The notes under the pieces are model-generated. The model was not told the DNA's origin, did not search any database, and saw only the letters and a program-made list of their open reading frames with translations. From Filosporella fistucella (taxonomy: Eukaryota > Ascomycota > Leotiomycetes > Helotiales), in the NCBI GenBank assembly GCA_030077755.1, contig JAQJZZ010000013.1, forward strand, positions 1,550,001 through 1,614,000: a stretch of DNA of 64,000 bases. Reading direction: 5' to 3'. Below are positions 48,453 through 61,339 of this stretch, piece after piece. A program made the translations under genes and the position numbers. Position 1 is the first letter of the stretch; each line of letters opens with the position of its first letter.

Positions 48453-49252
48453 CACTGCAAAATGAGGTGACTTTATCGAAGAGTGGGGATTCGAGACTAG
48501 ACCTCAGATCCTCTCTTAAAATGAAAATAGAAAGCAATATCAAGGCTGGCGGAGTGCTCCGGGTGGGCTTGGAGGGGTGGATTTACTGAGTGGAAGAGCA
48601 GCCTGGGGCACCTTGACGGAAGGGTGAGTGGATGAATGGAGGGTTGAGATGCAGCAGAGGAGGACAAGAGGATAGGAGGACAGGCTCAAGTCAGCCGCCG
48701 GTTAGGAATATCGGGATTCTCGGGGAGGACACTTTGAAGCCAACAAAGAGTAAAGAAATGCATGTTTGGGTAAGAGAGAACGCACTTGATACATTCAGGG
48801 TTTGCATTGGGTTAGGAGGAGAGGGCAACTATTGGACAATGGCAAAAAATGGTAGAGGATGGCAGATTGATGGCACGAGGTTGTGTTCAAGAACACACCA
48901 GAATTCCAGTTGTGGGCTGATTTTTGGTCGAGAAACTGCACGGCACTGCAAACTTCTCAGCCCCTGCGAAGCGGAGAGCACCGGATGAGGGATGGATGTG
49001 ATTGGAAGAGGAGGCGAAGCTGGTATAAAATTGTGTTTGGAAAGGGGCCATGCATAAAGAAAGTATAATTCTGCCTTATGGAGGGCATTTGGTGTTGCTA
49101 TTGGATATATTTTGCATCTCGATCAGATTTACACCGTTTGTAGAATAGTAAGTTTTACACAAACATCTGGAAAGCGGGGCACAAAAGTAAATTTATATCC
49201 ATATTCAGCTGTACAAGACTTGTTCCAAATACCCTTAGATTCAGGTAAGTAA

Positions 49253-49801
49253 TATCAAAATGATAAATCCTCAACTCCAAGACCCATTAGATCCTTTCCC
49301 CTATCCTTAGCTCGCCAACATCCTTTCAATTCTCCAACCGCTCTTCATCCTCCGTTCTTCAAGAAAAGTCAGAGAGTCGTTCAACAATCCCAATTCTGGC
49401 ATGTCATCGAGACCCCGTTCGTCACAGCCCTGCTCCTGCACCCAACACCCTCCATCGTCATCCCGCTCTCTACCCTTCTCCAAACCCTAAGAAATACCTC
49501 CGCTCCCACGCGAATAAACGAACACGAGTGAAACGTTTATCCACTTGGTGTCCTGCATTTGGGCGTTACGCTGGGATATGGACGTATTGAGGACTTGAAG
49601 GGTTCTACGAAGTATATTGGAAGGCTAGCAAGGGAAGGGAGGTATGGAATGTTGAGCCGGGCGGATATAGATATTGAGGGGGATAAGGGGTGTATTCCGT
49701 TACGAGAGGAAGGTTTGGAAAGGGTTACTACTACAAGTACGTACCTCGTTAGGGATAGGAATAGGGAGTATAGAGTGGGTAAGGTAAGCTTCAGGGGGTA
49801 G
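49253..49801 (+). pseudogene. Possible relic ORF with one internal stop
   Basis: One frame is open from 49253 to TAG 49799-49801 except for a single TGA at 49529-49531. Both sides read like protein: FWHVIETPFVTALLLHPTPS before it and VYPLGVLHLGVTLGYGR after it. I recognise no family and no ATG opens the frame, so it may be an internal exon or a decayed gene. An intron starting at the GTGAAA that spans the TGA is conceivable. It could also be chance. Confidence 0.28.
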
Positions 49802-52303
49802 CTTCAGCGTTGACCATGCTGGAGGGATCGCTAAAGAGTTAAATCCCGTCCCTAAAAACGCTCCCGGGGATGCATCACACCCACTCACACACTTTCTCGT
49901 CGATAGCTTCCTTTTGCAAGATGTTTCCCCTCACTATGGAAATACACCTCCAAGCTCAGCTACAGCTTCATCGCCACTGAACTCTAAGATATATTTTTGA
50001 ACCAATGACTAGCTATTCAATTCACATTTCCAATTCTGCCCCGATGGCTTGCATATCGAATTCAAAGCTACCCCTCATCCACATTTCCTTACTCAACTTT
50101 CTTTTCATGCCTCATTTCTAGCTGCATATGCATGCATCGTAATCCCAATCTATCACTTTCGTCATATTCTGCTCAAATAACAAACCAAAAACACCAAAGT
50201 CTAGATCCTCGTTTCCAAATCTCCAATATACAGCCGGGAAACTACATATCTGACTTACAATCGGCTGCAACGGTAATGCAGAATCTAGAGCAGTCCGTTA
50301 CACAGAGATTCTGCGTGATTTATACACGTGGATCGAGGATGGTGTTTGTACCTATGTATCTCAGTTTGTACTCCTGATGAGATGCGGTGAGTAGAATGTG
50401 GAAGTGGACGTTTGTGTACATACTCCGTATTGCTGTACTACTTGCACCAGTCAGCAACGTGAGAACTACCTAGGTAGGAAGCCTCTAGAGATTGGATAAC
50501 TTGTTTAGTCTAGATATCGAAGCATAAAAGCCTCGAAATTGTAGAGTCCACATTCAAATTTTTGCGTAACCTCGTACAAAGATACATCCTACATCTCCTC
50601 GGGAGTAAACCTACCAACTTATTCTCACTACGTTCTGATCCTAACACATCAAAATCATCATCAAACCGCCATCTCCATTTCCACTCTCCCTTGCTTACCT
50701 CCCTGCCTCGGTCTCTCCCAATACAAACACCCGTGGAAAGGTGGGGCCAAACCACGTGCCTCATCCCACCTCCGCCCAAAAAAAGATCACGCCACAAAGG
50801 TCTAGAACCCACGCGAAATGGCTTCATAATCAGTAGCTTGTAAGGTGAAAGATTCGTATTGTTTGTATACGTAGTATGCGTTTGAGAGATTCTCGGGGTC
50901 TAGATTTTCTATTGAGATGATGATGATGATGAGAGAGATTGTTTTCGGATGAGAGGGAAGGAATTCAAGGGGAAGGGAATATTGATGAGGGTAGGGTAGG
51001 GAGTGAGAGGGAGGGGGATGGGAATGGGAATGGGAATGGGAGATAGGAGGGGAGAGAAAAGAGGTATAGAATTTTTGAGTTTGTAGATAAAGAATGAATA
51101 TTATTTATCTATAGGCACATATGCTGCAAAAATAATGTTCCTGTTAGTGCCTTATCACCACATCTTAATTTACGACTAAAAAATACCACAATATCCTCTC
51201 TAGAATCGTGATTTTTGTAAAAGTGCATTACAGTTTGCGTTCGAGTCCACTGCCCCTCCATTGTCCGATTGATCCCATCAACTCCAAAACCTAGGCATAA
51301 TAAACCGCACATGCTCACATCAAATTTTCACTCAATTCTCACATCGTATTCGCATGCATCTTCAACAATAAATATACGTATTATGTTTGTTTACCTCATC
51401 TCCCTATCCATGTGTCACAATTAGACTGGGCGTCTCTCAACCGAGAAATCCCGCCCGGTCAAAATCGGATAATCATGTGAACCTTTCCTTCTGCATTCTG
51501 CCTTCTATCTGCTGCACGACATCCATTTACCACATACTCGGCATGGAAAGCTGCGGCTGAACTCGGAGTGGATATCAGGGTCCTTCTAGGCCACGAGCGG
51601 TAAAGGAATCCGTCGAAAGTTCTGTGAGGCGTCAGGCAAAGTGGAGGAGCAGTGGACGCCTCGTGCTACCGTGCCCGTACTGGATTCTTTACTAATGTTA
51701 TCGGGGCTTTCCTAGACTATCCGTGACATGAGACATTGTTGCCATGAGCTGGAATGAGTGGATTGTGTTCCGAAGGCAGAAATAATCTGTTCGGGTTTCT
51801 GGTGGAAAATGCCCGATGACATTGAGGGTCATCGCCGACTCTGTAGCCAAGATTGTGTGCTGAATTTCTAATGCTGGGAAGCTGATGTTTGCTTGACGGC
51901 CTTCAGAGAGGATCCATATCTGAGAGTATTGAGGGCGTCGCACTCGAATTTTGCAATTTCACTCCGCCCACCGTGTCCACCGTCATGTCTCTCAATGCCC
52001 GAGAGCATCCTCAGAGTCCAATACTAGTGCCATTTAGACCTTGGCCTTCCTGGCGGGATGATATCGCCCTCCTGCTATTGACGACTGCAACTTCTTTTAG
52101 ATAAGTCACCAATTGAATCCCTGGGTTCCAACTCCTTGCGGCTCCGGTTATACTCCCACCTCCTTGATGACTCTTCAACATTCATCGATTTCCAGGGCTA
52201 AGTCGTCAACGCCACACTTCTTTTCGAGACTTCTCTTGAGTTTCTGTTGTTCTCCTCCCACAAACCGTTAATCACCGTTAACATTTTTCAGTTGCCAATT
52301 CAG
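49802..52303. other. Intergenic with simple repeats
   Basis: About 2.5 kb. A purine-rich tract with GAT and GGGAAT repeats lies at about 50915-51060. Otherwise only short frames; no gene is supported. Confidence 0.45.
50915..51060. repeat. Purine-rich tract with ATG/GGGAAT microrepeats
   Basis: The plus strand is almost entirely A and G here. It has a (GAT)n run near 50920 and three to four copies of GGGAAT near 51020. Confidence 0.65.
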
Positions 52304-54678
52304 TCACGACGCAAGTTTGAAACCAGCTTCTTCGAGCTTGGCACCCAAAAGTGGACGACCCTGCAATGGGAACGGCCAGAACAGAGGATTCTCATCCGGC
52401 GAAGTAGTACCTATCTTGCTCACACCGTCAACACTATCGAATTGAGGGCAGAAGAGGTTGAGTGAGGTAGAGGACGGCCGACACAATTCCTTCCAGTCTC
52501 TTCCTTCATCGAATTCGCCAAGTGGCTGTTCGATCTTCCAGTGGAATACCAAATAACGAAGGATATCAAGTGCTTTTACCGCAAATCCATGACCGCTCAT
52601 CATCTCCTTGAGATCTTGAATACATTGATCTACCTTTTTCGCACCACCTTCAGCGTTTTCGTCTAGAGTTACAAGGTGCGCAATGCCAGAAGTAAGAACG
52701 AAAAATGGAACGAAAGATGGTGTGCGTCCAAGTGTATACAGCTTCGAATAAGAGTTTACGAGTGCAGAGATTGCATCAGCTGCTTGCCGACAGACGTCGC
52801 GTGGAGAGACTTGAGAGTTGATTAGGTCTAGTTTGATGAAAGGTCGAAAGAGTAGCAGAATTGCGAAGTGGTAGTACATACTGCGGAACTTAGTAGTCAG
52901 TCACAATGCAGTTGCGATAACTTACTGTGCGAATAGTACTGCGGGGGTAAAATTTTGTCCCAGTCGTAGAGTCGTTGGTATCGATTCGTACCAATGAAGA
53001 TGTTCTGTATAAGCTGCGATTAAAGCTTGACCTGTGACGTCGGCACCGGGCGCATAGAGTGCGTATAAAGACCTATGGACAATTTCCGAAAGTTCGCAGA
53101 ATGTTTTAAACACACTCCGTACATTTGAGGGCTGTCGACACGACTTTTCGACTGGCTCCCCTAAATTGGTCAGCATTTATATCCCTCCGTTGACCTTACC
53201 CACCTTCATCTGTGTATGGGACCCAAGAAGTTGCTTCCACATGCTCAACCAGTGCTGGCTTGGTGACGAGTTTCGTATCCTTGGAGAAATGTGGTAGTCT
53301 GCCAATACTAAGAGACCATGCCCTGAGAGAGAAATTAGCAGCTTTCTAAGGTGTTAGTTGGTTCCCTTACTGATCCAAAGAAAAGGCCCCCCAAAATGTA
53401 GCCGATCGGACAGCATGTTCAATTTCCGCCTCTCTGGTCTTTCCAGGCTCAACATCCGAATGTAGTCCCATTTCAATTGCCAGACGTATTGACTGCCCCG
53501 AGAGAAAGAGGCTTTGGCTGGATCGTCCGCAACTTGCCTCACGAATTGACATCAGACCAAGTGCTTGAATTGTCGTCACATTATGCCGATCTTTCATTTG
53601 AACCAGTAGTCTCTGCGCTTCAGCATAGAAATGATCGCCTGCAGTATTACTGTCGTTGGGATTAGCCCGGGCGCGTGCTTGGCTAGAGAATCGACACCCC
53701 AGGGCAAGTAATGCATTGACTAGTAATTCAGAACAATGCCTCGGCCTGCCGGTTCTAAAATCATCTAAAAAGTGTTCCTTGCTCAAGGAAGCAAAAGTTG
53801 GATATTCCCAGCAGAAATATAACGCCATGATATGTTCAACAAAATTGACATCGGAGGTTATCTTCGTCCAGGAATGAGGATGAGCCCCATGGCCCAAGTC
53901 GGTATCATCTGTGCCAAAGTGGCGTCCTAGCAACACACCTTGGCCACTTTCTCTAGCACCTTGAGTGTCGGCACCAGAATGCCATGTTCCGACGAGGGGA
54001 TACGTTCGACTCTGTTCAGTGGTGACTGTTGCATCAGGCTCCCAATTCATAGCGCTGTCGTCTTTGTTGTCACTCTGATCCTGTGCTGCTGATTTTTCCC
54101 CTCCCCATGACGGCCAAACATTTCCCTCAATTGGGCCTTGTGTATCTGTAGAATCCTTTCGTTTGTCACTGGAGGCAAGCAAGGATAGAGGTGAGCTAGC
54201 AATACTCCGAGCTGTCCTCAAGGCACTTCCAATTGCTTGATGGTCGCTGATCCGATCAAATGTTGTAACATTACTACCAGAGGTTGACCGGGAGGCGATT
54301 GATTCCAGCTTTTCAGACACTTTCTCAGTTGTTTCGCCATTCCTCAGTTGGTCGAGAATATCTTCTGGTCGATCGCTTTGTATCAATGCGGCAAGAATTC
54401 TATCATTACTTCGCTGCTGTGTACGCAATTGCTCGATTTCGGTTCGCATATGTTCCTTCGATTGTCGGACGGGAACTTCATAGATGCATTCTGCTCCTTG
54501 AGAACTGCATCTTCCACAGGGAGTTTGGCCGTCGCACTATACGATTTTCAGCTTCGAGATGTGGATCCGCCATCAAGTACATACATACCTTTGCTCTCTT
54601 CTTCCTGCATTCCGTGCAAGCATTTGCTGTGACCACACCGAGCCCTCGTCTTCTTCGTGAGTTAGCCGCAGCCTCCAT
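52304..54678 (-). CDS. Zn2Cys6 transcription factor with fungal middle homology region
   Basis: Five exons: 54678-54589, 54536-53371, 53322-53204, 53160-52926 and 52880-52304, giving 728 aa. The binuclear cluster has Cys at residues 21, 24, 31, 37, 40 and 47 (CTECRKKRAK|CDGQTPCGRC); the first intron falls inside it. A basic linker and a short coiled coil follow (MRTEIEQLRTQQRSN). The middle homology region starts near HIMALYFCWEYPTFASL and includes FRTGRPRHCSELLVNALLAL, IRLAIEMGLH and ATFWGAFSLDQ. Its general layout resembles NirA/NIT-4-like regulators, but that is not enough to assign nitrate control. Target genes are unknown; the neighbouring hydrolase-like and MFS genes are candidates only by position. 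Confidence 0.9.
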
Positions 54679-55648
54679 CGTTTCGAGTTGTGAAGGTAAA
54701 GATGTATTTGGGATTGAAATGAGTAGGCATCATATTTTATCGATAGAATTCAGAATTTTTATGAGTCAACATTGATAGTCCTTTTGTAACCAGCATTGGA
54801 ACGGTAAGAATGTTGTAGAAGAGTTGCAGTGGGATGTTGTTTTATTTCGTGCGACCTGCAGATGGAAATATGACGTAGATAAGGGTCCTTCGTGGAACGT
54901 TAAACCTGGAGATCCGCTGTTGAGCCCCGTCGGATCATAAACTTGATATGGTGTGGCTGCAGAAATCGGTGTAACTTCCTATAATTTGGATGCGCATGGA
55001 AAGATATGGAGTATGTGTAGCGACAATGTGAGGCCATTCAAAGGAATGGCTGAACGATGCACAACTACAAGTACGCTTGTGTGAATTTGTAGATGCACCT
55101 TGGGCACGCTCAATTAGTTTCTCCTTCTGGCCAGGCGAGTGTGGACCCTTCGAAGCTCTTCGGAACAGAAAAGAAGGTTCCGCGGTGAGTGCCACAAACA
55201 TAATCTGGACCAGTCTGGTCTTGGAAGTTGGACTAGGAAATCATTGTTCGCCTCCGCGAGGATCTCACCCAAATTGTCGTCCATCTTCGCCAGAAAAAGC
55301 TTGCGTTATATAGATGCCGTGGATCAGCAGTTGGACTTTGTTAGACCGAGAAAAGGAAACCAAACAACACGATATTTCTGTGCAATATATGTTCATACAT
55401 GTGTACATTCCCTTAACAAGAAGGAAACAGTATCAAGCTGCAACAAAAAATATGGCATTTCAAAATCCGTGCATGCAACGTAGACCGCCCCAAGAGTGCG
55501 TCATCACGTGATTGTATAACCCTTTTAGGAAAGTGGGGTGGATAGAAAGCGATCTCATTTCATTCTCTCCAGCAGCGTCCTCGTGTCCTGAAAGTGTGCA
55601 ACCGTTCAGACTACAATATGCATGATTTTTGAAGTCTCAACTGCAGTC
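54679..55648. other. Divergent promoter region
   Basis: About 970 nt between the regulator and the carboxymethylenebutenolidase-type gene, which are divergent. No other gene is seen. Confidence 0.45.
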
Positions 55649-57053
55649 ATGTCTCACTCTCAGTCAACCCACAAACTCCCACCGAATGCGAAACTCCAAC
55701 TCCCTCTCTCAAGGCGGGGTAAAGGCCCAGGACTGGTCATTATCATTCCAGATGGGTACGCCTCCGAGATTCCAAAAGACGTGAATCGGACTTTGGACCC
55801 TGAACCTACGCAGAAATGGGCGGAGGAAAGTTTTGCAGTTGTTGAATATATTGTAGATAAAGGGAACACGGAAGCGGAAATAATGAACGACTTAGATTCA
55901 ATTAGCCATTTCTTTCGCTCCTTGCCAGAATCACAGGAATATGGCGGAATCGGAGCAATAGGTGAGTTGAGGGCTCTATGCAACTTTTGTTTGACCTGTT
56001 CAATTGACTCTGGAAGTTTACGATATATGTATACCTAGGATCAATGACTTCGTACAAAAGCTTCGAAACGTTGCTTCTATAGCGGCTATTATCGTATACT
56101 CCAACCAAAGTTGCTCATCTCCTCACCCAATTGATTCAGAGACCTCCAAAATTATTCCGCTATTAATACACAGCTCGGTGAAGATTAATTCCGAACCAAA
56201 TCACGATAAGAGTGCCCTTTATGTCTATGAATCAGTCCGCTCCCCTAATTTTGTCTTGCCGACCCACCAAGATTATGTGGCAGGTGCAGCGGGCGTTGCA
56301 CATACAAGAAGTGTTGGATTTATGAAAGAACATCTTAATGGCCCTCATTTCGACTTGGAGTCTATCTGGGATGAGCACACAAAGTATGAATTTGGAGACA
56401 GAGATGTTGAAAAGACAATGAGTACCATGGTGGCAGAGCCCTATGTCAACCATGTTCCAACGGTATGCTCTGCTTTTAGGAAATCATCTAATTAGCTGAC
56501 AAGCGATTATTAAAATAGATGACAGGTGGAATCGGACGTTCTGCTTTGACAAGCTTTTATGCAAAACATTTCATTTTCAGCAACCCGGAGGATACTCAAC
56601 TAGAACTCATTAGTCGAACAGTCGGTGTCGATCGAGTCATTGATGAGTTCATCTTCAGCTTTACTCATGATCGAGTGATAGATTGGCTGTAAGTCCTTTA
56701 TTTCTATGATGGATCTTCTTCTCATACTTTGCTATAGGCTTCCAGGTGTACCGCCAACTTTCAAACATGTCCAGATCCCGTTTACATCAGTCGTTAATGT
56801 TCGAGGCGATTGTTTATACCACGAGCACATAGCATGGGACCAGGCTTCAGTCCTTCGTCAACTTGGCCTTTTACCTGAATATCTCCCCTTTCCATATCCA
56901 TTGCCTGACGGACGAAAACCGGGGCCGGGGAAGAGATTCGAATATCGGCTTCCGGTTTCAGGAGTCGATACAGCTAGGAAAATGGTGGATGAAAATTCGG
57001 TGCCTAGTAATGAAATGTTGGGATTTGACATTCGAGAGGTGGACGATGTTTGA
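55649..57053 (+). CDS. Carboxymethylenebutenolidase-type protein with SnoaL-like C-terminal domain
   Basis: Four exons: 55649-55961, 56017-56462, 56519-56688 and 56738-57053, giving 414 aa. The N-terminal part (GPGLVIIIPDGYASEIPKDV) looks like a reduced dienelactone-hydrolase fold. I cannot identify an intact Cys-Asp-His triad, so this half may be inactive. The C-terminal half is the NTF2/SnoaL-like domain known from fungal proteins annotated as carboxymethylenebutenolidase: FDLESIWDEHTKYEFGDRDV, then YVNHVPT|MTGGIGRSALTSFY, then FIFSFTHDRVIDWLLPGVPP. The frame is continuous across all three introns. It is probably cytosolic; the true reaction is unknown. It lies divergent to a Zn2Cys6 regulator. 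Confidence 0.84.
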
Positions 57054-58426
57054 GCCGGGAAAAGGAGCCAGAAGACTTTGAAGCTACTCATTCCTTGCCC
57101 CTACTTAGACTCTTCGCTCGATATCTGAGTAAAAGATGAGGCTGGGAAGTCCACGATTACTTAGCCATAACCGACATCTATGCAAATTGAGCGGCTATGA
57201 GATCATGTCACACGAAGATCAACTGCCTGCCATAAATCGTCTTCGTCTCAAGTCTGGCATATAATCTATTATTCGGTAGACGAAAGGCGGATTTATCCAG
57301 TTCCAAGCCTCGCTCTCTATCCGAAAGTCAAAATCGTGATCACCAGCCAATCCAAGAACTAAACGTTTCTTGTGAACCCTGCTCCCACGTTTTGGCCCCA
57401 AAAATACTTTGATGATCGTCGCGACGGGATGAAACGTCACCTGAACTCCAAGTCACCCAAAGCGTGAGAGTCATCAGCAGCGTTTTCGAACAGGTCATTC
57501 TCATCTATGGACCAGTTGCCACAATATCATATTTGCAGCAGCTTTGCCATCACTATCTGCAGTAAATATCTAGATTTCATCAAACACGGCATGGAATTCA
57601 TGTCAACACACTGAGGCCAATATGTTGGTTGCTGAAAACTTCTGTGAGACTTTAGTTACTCACCGCTCAGAAAGCAATCCAAGTTCACTTCACACAGATC
57701 AAGAAATACCAAGAGATGCAGAAGACGAACACAAAATTGAAAAAGGAGAGATATGCACCACTAACCTCTTCGGAATTATAGATAAATCCGTCTTATCTCA
57801 GTACCTCGACCTTGCAGTGCCATATCGGAGATTTAAGCCTTAAAAGGACAGTTCCAGAACCCCATCTCCGTGAAGGTATCCCATGCTGCGGGGAAATAGT
57901 TACCGTGGGGCAAGCCTCATGAATACTTGTAGCACCTTACCTCATTCATCCTGCGGCGAGATAAAGTTCAAGGATCGGGAGATGGGACGATATTGACAAG
58001 TCCCTGAAAACTTTACTTGGCATTCATGATTGGCCTTCTTTTCAATATGAGGTCTGGAAACGAGAATTTCGGGTGCGGACCGAGCACGAGTACGAAGTCT
58101 CTTCGTACAGACTCGTTCATCTCTGTAGATGATTGGACACAACAGATATTCATACCCGGTGGTGGGGATCCCGAACAGAGTTGTGCAGGGAATGCGAAGA
58201 AGACGATACTTGCATATTTTTGTTCACATCGAATCCCGCCTTCTGTTTTCTTGGACGAAAGGCAGCCCTTATATAAGTGCAGCGCAGTTATTTTGGAATT
58301 GTTCCTTCAGGAGGTCAAGCCACCTTTCAGTTCATTTACTACCATTTTCAATTTCCGCTATTGGCTAGCAACGATTAATTTACTGGCTCCTTCTCGACTA
58401 CTTTAATCCTTCGAAACCCACATAAA
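57054..58426. other. Intergenic with promoter of the MFS gene
   Basis: About 1.4 kb. A TATA box sits near the right end. A 73-codon plus frame (57622-57843) has no recognised motif. Confidence 0.45.
58270..58277 (+). promoter_or_regulatory. TATA box of the MFS transporter gene
   Basis: TATATAAG lies about 157 nt before the start codon, a good TATA match at a usual distance. Confidence 0.45.
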
Positions 58427-60193
58427 ATGGACCCAGACGTCGAGAGAGGATTTACAACAACGATCAAGAATGAGACAGAAACTGAAAAAGGGAAGCAGAG
58501 TTTAGAACGCAAAAATGAAGAAGATCACAACCAAGAATCAAATGCCGAGTCATCATCGAGACCAAGAACAGCATCAATCTCCTCGCACCCAGACAGAAAG
58601 TACATTGTCGATTGGGACAATGATCAAGATCCGGAGAATCCCATCAACTGGACGAAGCTCAAGAAATGGAAGAACTTGAGTATTGTCAGCTCAATCACAC
58701 TTATCACGTAAGCTTTGCTTTATACCCTTCCTTCACCCAAACCACACTAACATATCACAGACCATTAGCTTCATCAATGTTCGCACCTGGAGTTCCACAG
58801 CTGATGAGGGATTTCAATTCAACCAATAAAGAGCTAGCATCTTTCGTTGTCTCGGTTTACATCCTCGGATTTGCCATTGGTCCAATGTATGTTCTCTATT
58901 CTTCCTGCTCTACTCTCATTAACACGTTTAGGATCATCGCTCCTCTATCCGAGCTGTATGGTCGCAGAAAACTCTATCAATGTTGCAACATTCTGTTCCT
59001 GGCGTTTACTATCATCTGCGGTGAATCACCTAACCTCGGGATGCTACTTGCGTTTCGATTCTGGGCAGGGTGTGCAGGTGTTGCGCCACTGACGATTGGA
59101 GCTGGAAGTATTGGGGATCTGATGATTGCTGAGGAGAGAGGGAGTGCAATGGCTATCTTCTCTCTTGGTCCACTACTTGGTCCTATCATTGGTAAGTTTA
59201 GAATTCGAAACGCCTACGAATATACTTGAGTAGAAGACTAATGTGCTTATAGGTCCTATAGCAGGCGGCTACGTAGCAGAAAGCCTAGGTTGGAGATGGG
59301 TCTTTCGAATTCTCGCTATAGCTGTAAGTTTTTCCACCATCTTGTCACCAGCTAAATTAACGATCTAGTCTGCAATCGTAACCATCTTCTCTCTCTTCCT
59401 AAACGAGACCTACGCACCTACTCTCCTCCACCATAAAGCCCTCCGTCTTCGCAAGCAACATTCTGATCCCTCGTACGCCTCCAAATATGCCATTAACCTA
59501 CCCAAGAAAACAGTCTTCAAAAACGCAATTCTCCGCCCCTTGAAGATGCTCTTCCTCTCCCCTATCGTCTCTCTTCTCTCACTACATCTATCCCTAGTCT
59601 ACGGTCTCCTCTACCTCCTCTTCACAACTTTCACCACAGTCTTCCAAGGTATCTACGGTTTTAGCACTGGTGCCGCGGGACTCACCTTCCTCGGTCTAGG
59701 CGCCGGCTGCATCTTCGGTGTTGTTCTCATCGGTGGCTCCTCGGATCGCATCTACAAAGCTCTCGAGAAACGCAGCGGAGCCGAAGGGAAGCCCGAATTC
59801 AGACTCCCCATCATGGTCTGGTGTTCTCTCTTCTGTCCCATTGGACTCTTCTGGTATGGTTGGAGCGCAGAAGCAAAAGCACATTACATTGTTCCTATTA
59901 TTGGAACGGCATTCATGGCATTTGGTATGATGAGCGTCATGTTGCCTGTGCAGTCCTACTTGGTGGATGCGTATACGAGATATGCTGCTTCTGCTATAGC
60001 GGCTGCTACAATCTTGCGCTCTATCCTTGGTGCTTTATTACCGTTAGCTGGTCAGCCTATGTATGATAAACTTGGTATTGGATGGGGAAATAGTCTGCTA
60101 GGTTTCTTGGCACTGGCTATGGCGCCTATTCCGTGGGTGTTTTGGAAGTATGGAGAGAGAATCAGGACGAGAAACCCTATTTCTTTGGATTGA
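58427..60193 (+). CDS. MFS transporter, DHA1 drug:H+ antiporter type
   Basis: Five exons: 58427-58707, 58761-58886, 58932-59191, 59253-59323 and 59369-60193, giving 520 aa, a usual length for the family. A hydrophilic N-terminus ends in the conserved YIVDWDNDQDPENPINW block. Twelve membrane spans can be laid out: the first in ITLIT|PLASSMFAPGVP, then ASFVVSVYILGFAIGPM. The MFS signature ELYGRRKLYQ lies in loop 2-3 and the antiporter motif around FSLGPLLGPIIG|PIAGGY in span 5. The middle loop is charged (HKALRLRKQHSDPSYASKYA). Members of this family export drugs, polyamines or metabolites from the plasma membrane. Substrate is unknown; no biosynthetic cluster is adjacent. Confidence 0.93.
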
Positions 60194-61339
60194 GAGGAAT
60201 TTTTTGTATAGACTTGAAATCTGGTTTTGCACTTGAGCGGCATTTGGGAGTTTGGGATAGCATTTCTTTACTAAACGGAAATAGTAGCGAAGCATTAATT
60301 TGAAAGACTTTGTCAAATCTCACCATTTCAGAATCCTCGCACCTGATAAATATTCATTTCGTTTGGCAAATCTCCCTAATTCAGTATTACCGCGCCTGAT
60401 AATGTTTAATTCCAGAAAGTGAGTGTTTTCCTGGGAGATCCTCGGGAATAAAGTATTCACAGCGATCGTGGGTATTTTCAAAGGGTAAATGCAAAGGAAT
60501 CAGCCCAAGGGCGCAGAGATGCAAGAAAGAAGAACCAAATATATAGGGGGTTGGAAACTACTTCTAATGTCCCAGACTTCTAGCAGCGCTGTATGAAACT
60601 CTTGGTTCACGCTCAAGTTCAAGCACAATCTGCCTATTATTATGAACCTCTGGTTCCGTTGTCAACTACAATCTTCATCGTTACCTAATCCTCTGGACTA
60701 TTGTCGACGTTCTGGACTATCATTGGCACTTTCATCTGATGAACTATTGTCAACAGTTTGAACTGTCAATAGGACTATTTATCTATACTTGTAAGAAGAG
60801 CCTTATTGTAGGCAATACGCCTGAATCCTGTGCAAGAATGAATGGCCCGTGAAGAGGAGTGGAGTTAACCTTCTTGGTGTTACTGGCATTTGCTGAGATG
60901 GTTGTTGGACGGCATACGTTTTAATCTCTCCGAACGATTTGTTCCGATTTGTGCGACAAGACCGGAATGGAAGAACTATATAGCGATGAGAGAGAAGGTA
61001 GAAGAGAAAAATTCTGGTTGCGCGAAGTGAATATTCTTTTGAACCTTTGTAATTCGTGCTTGTCTTTATTGTCGAAGAAGCCAAACATATTTCCTGATAT
61101 CAATTGCCGAGAATTCAATTAAATTTATTCACTTCACGCCAAAGTATGCACTTGAATAACAAATTGGGCTGTTGATATATTCTTTGCTTATATAGATTTC
61201 CGAGAATTCAATTTACTTTCGTTCACTTCACGCCAACTTACGCATCTGAACAATAAATCGGGCCATTGATGTTTCATTCTTTACTTACTCTAAGAAAGCC
61301 AGCTTCTCAAGTATCAACGAGAGATCATAATAAACCCTC
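60194..61339. other. Intergenic with a 93-bp tandem duplication
   Basis: About 1.1 kb with no gene. It holds the duplication described separately, close to the 3' end of the next minus-strand gene. Confidence 0.45.
61107..61282. repeat. Imperfect tandem duplication, 93-bp unit
   Basis: A block beginning CCGAGAATTCAATT at 61107 recurs at 61200. Both copies share TTCACTTCACGCCAA and a TTGAT-TATTC-type end. Identity looks to be about 75-80%, so the duplication is not recent. Confidence 0.7.

Larger units (their letters stand above)
48078..49252. promoter_or_regulatory. Long upstream region of the SREBP-type gene
   Basis: About 1.2 kb without a supportable gene. It contains two clear inverted repeats (48375-48388 and 48432-48452), 300-375 nt upstream of the start codon. 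The length is normal for a regulated fungal transcription-factor promoter. Confidence 0.4.
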
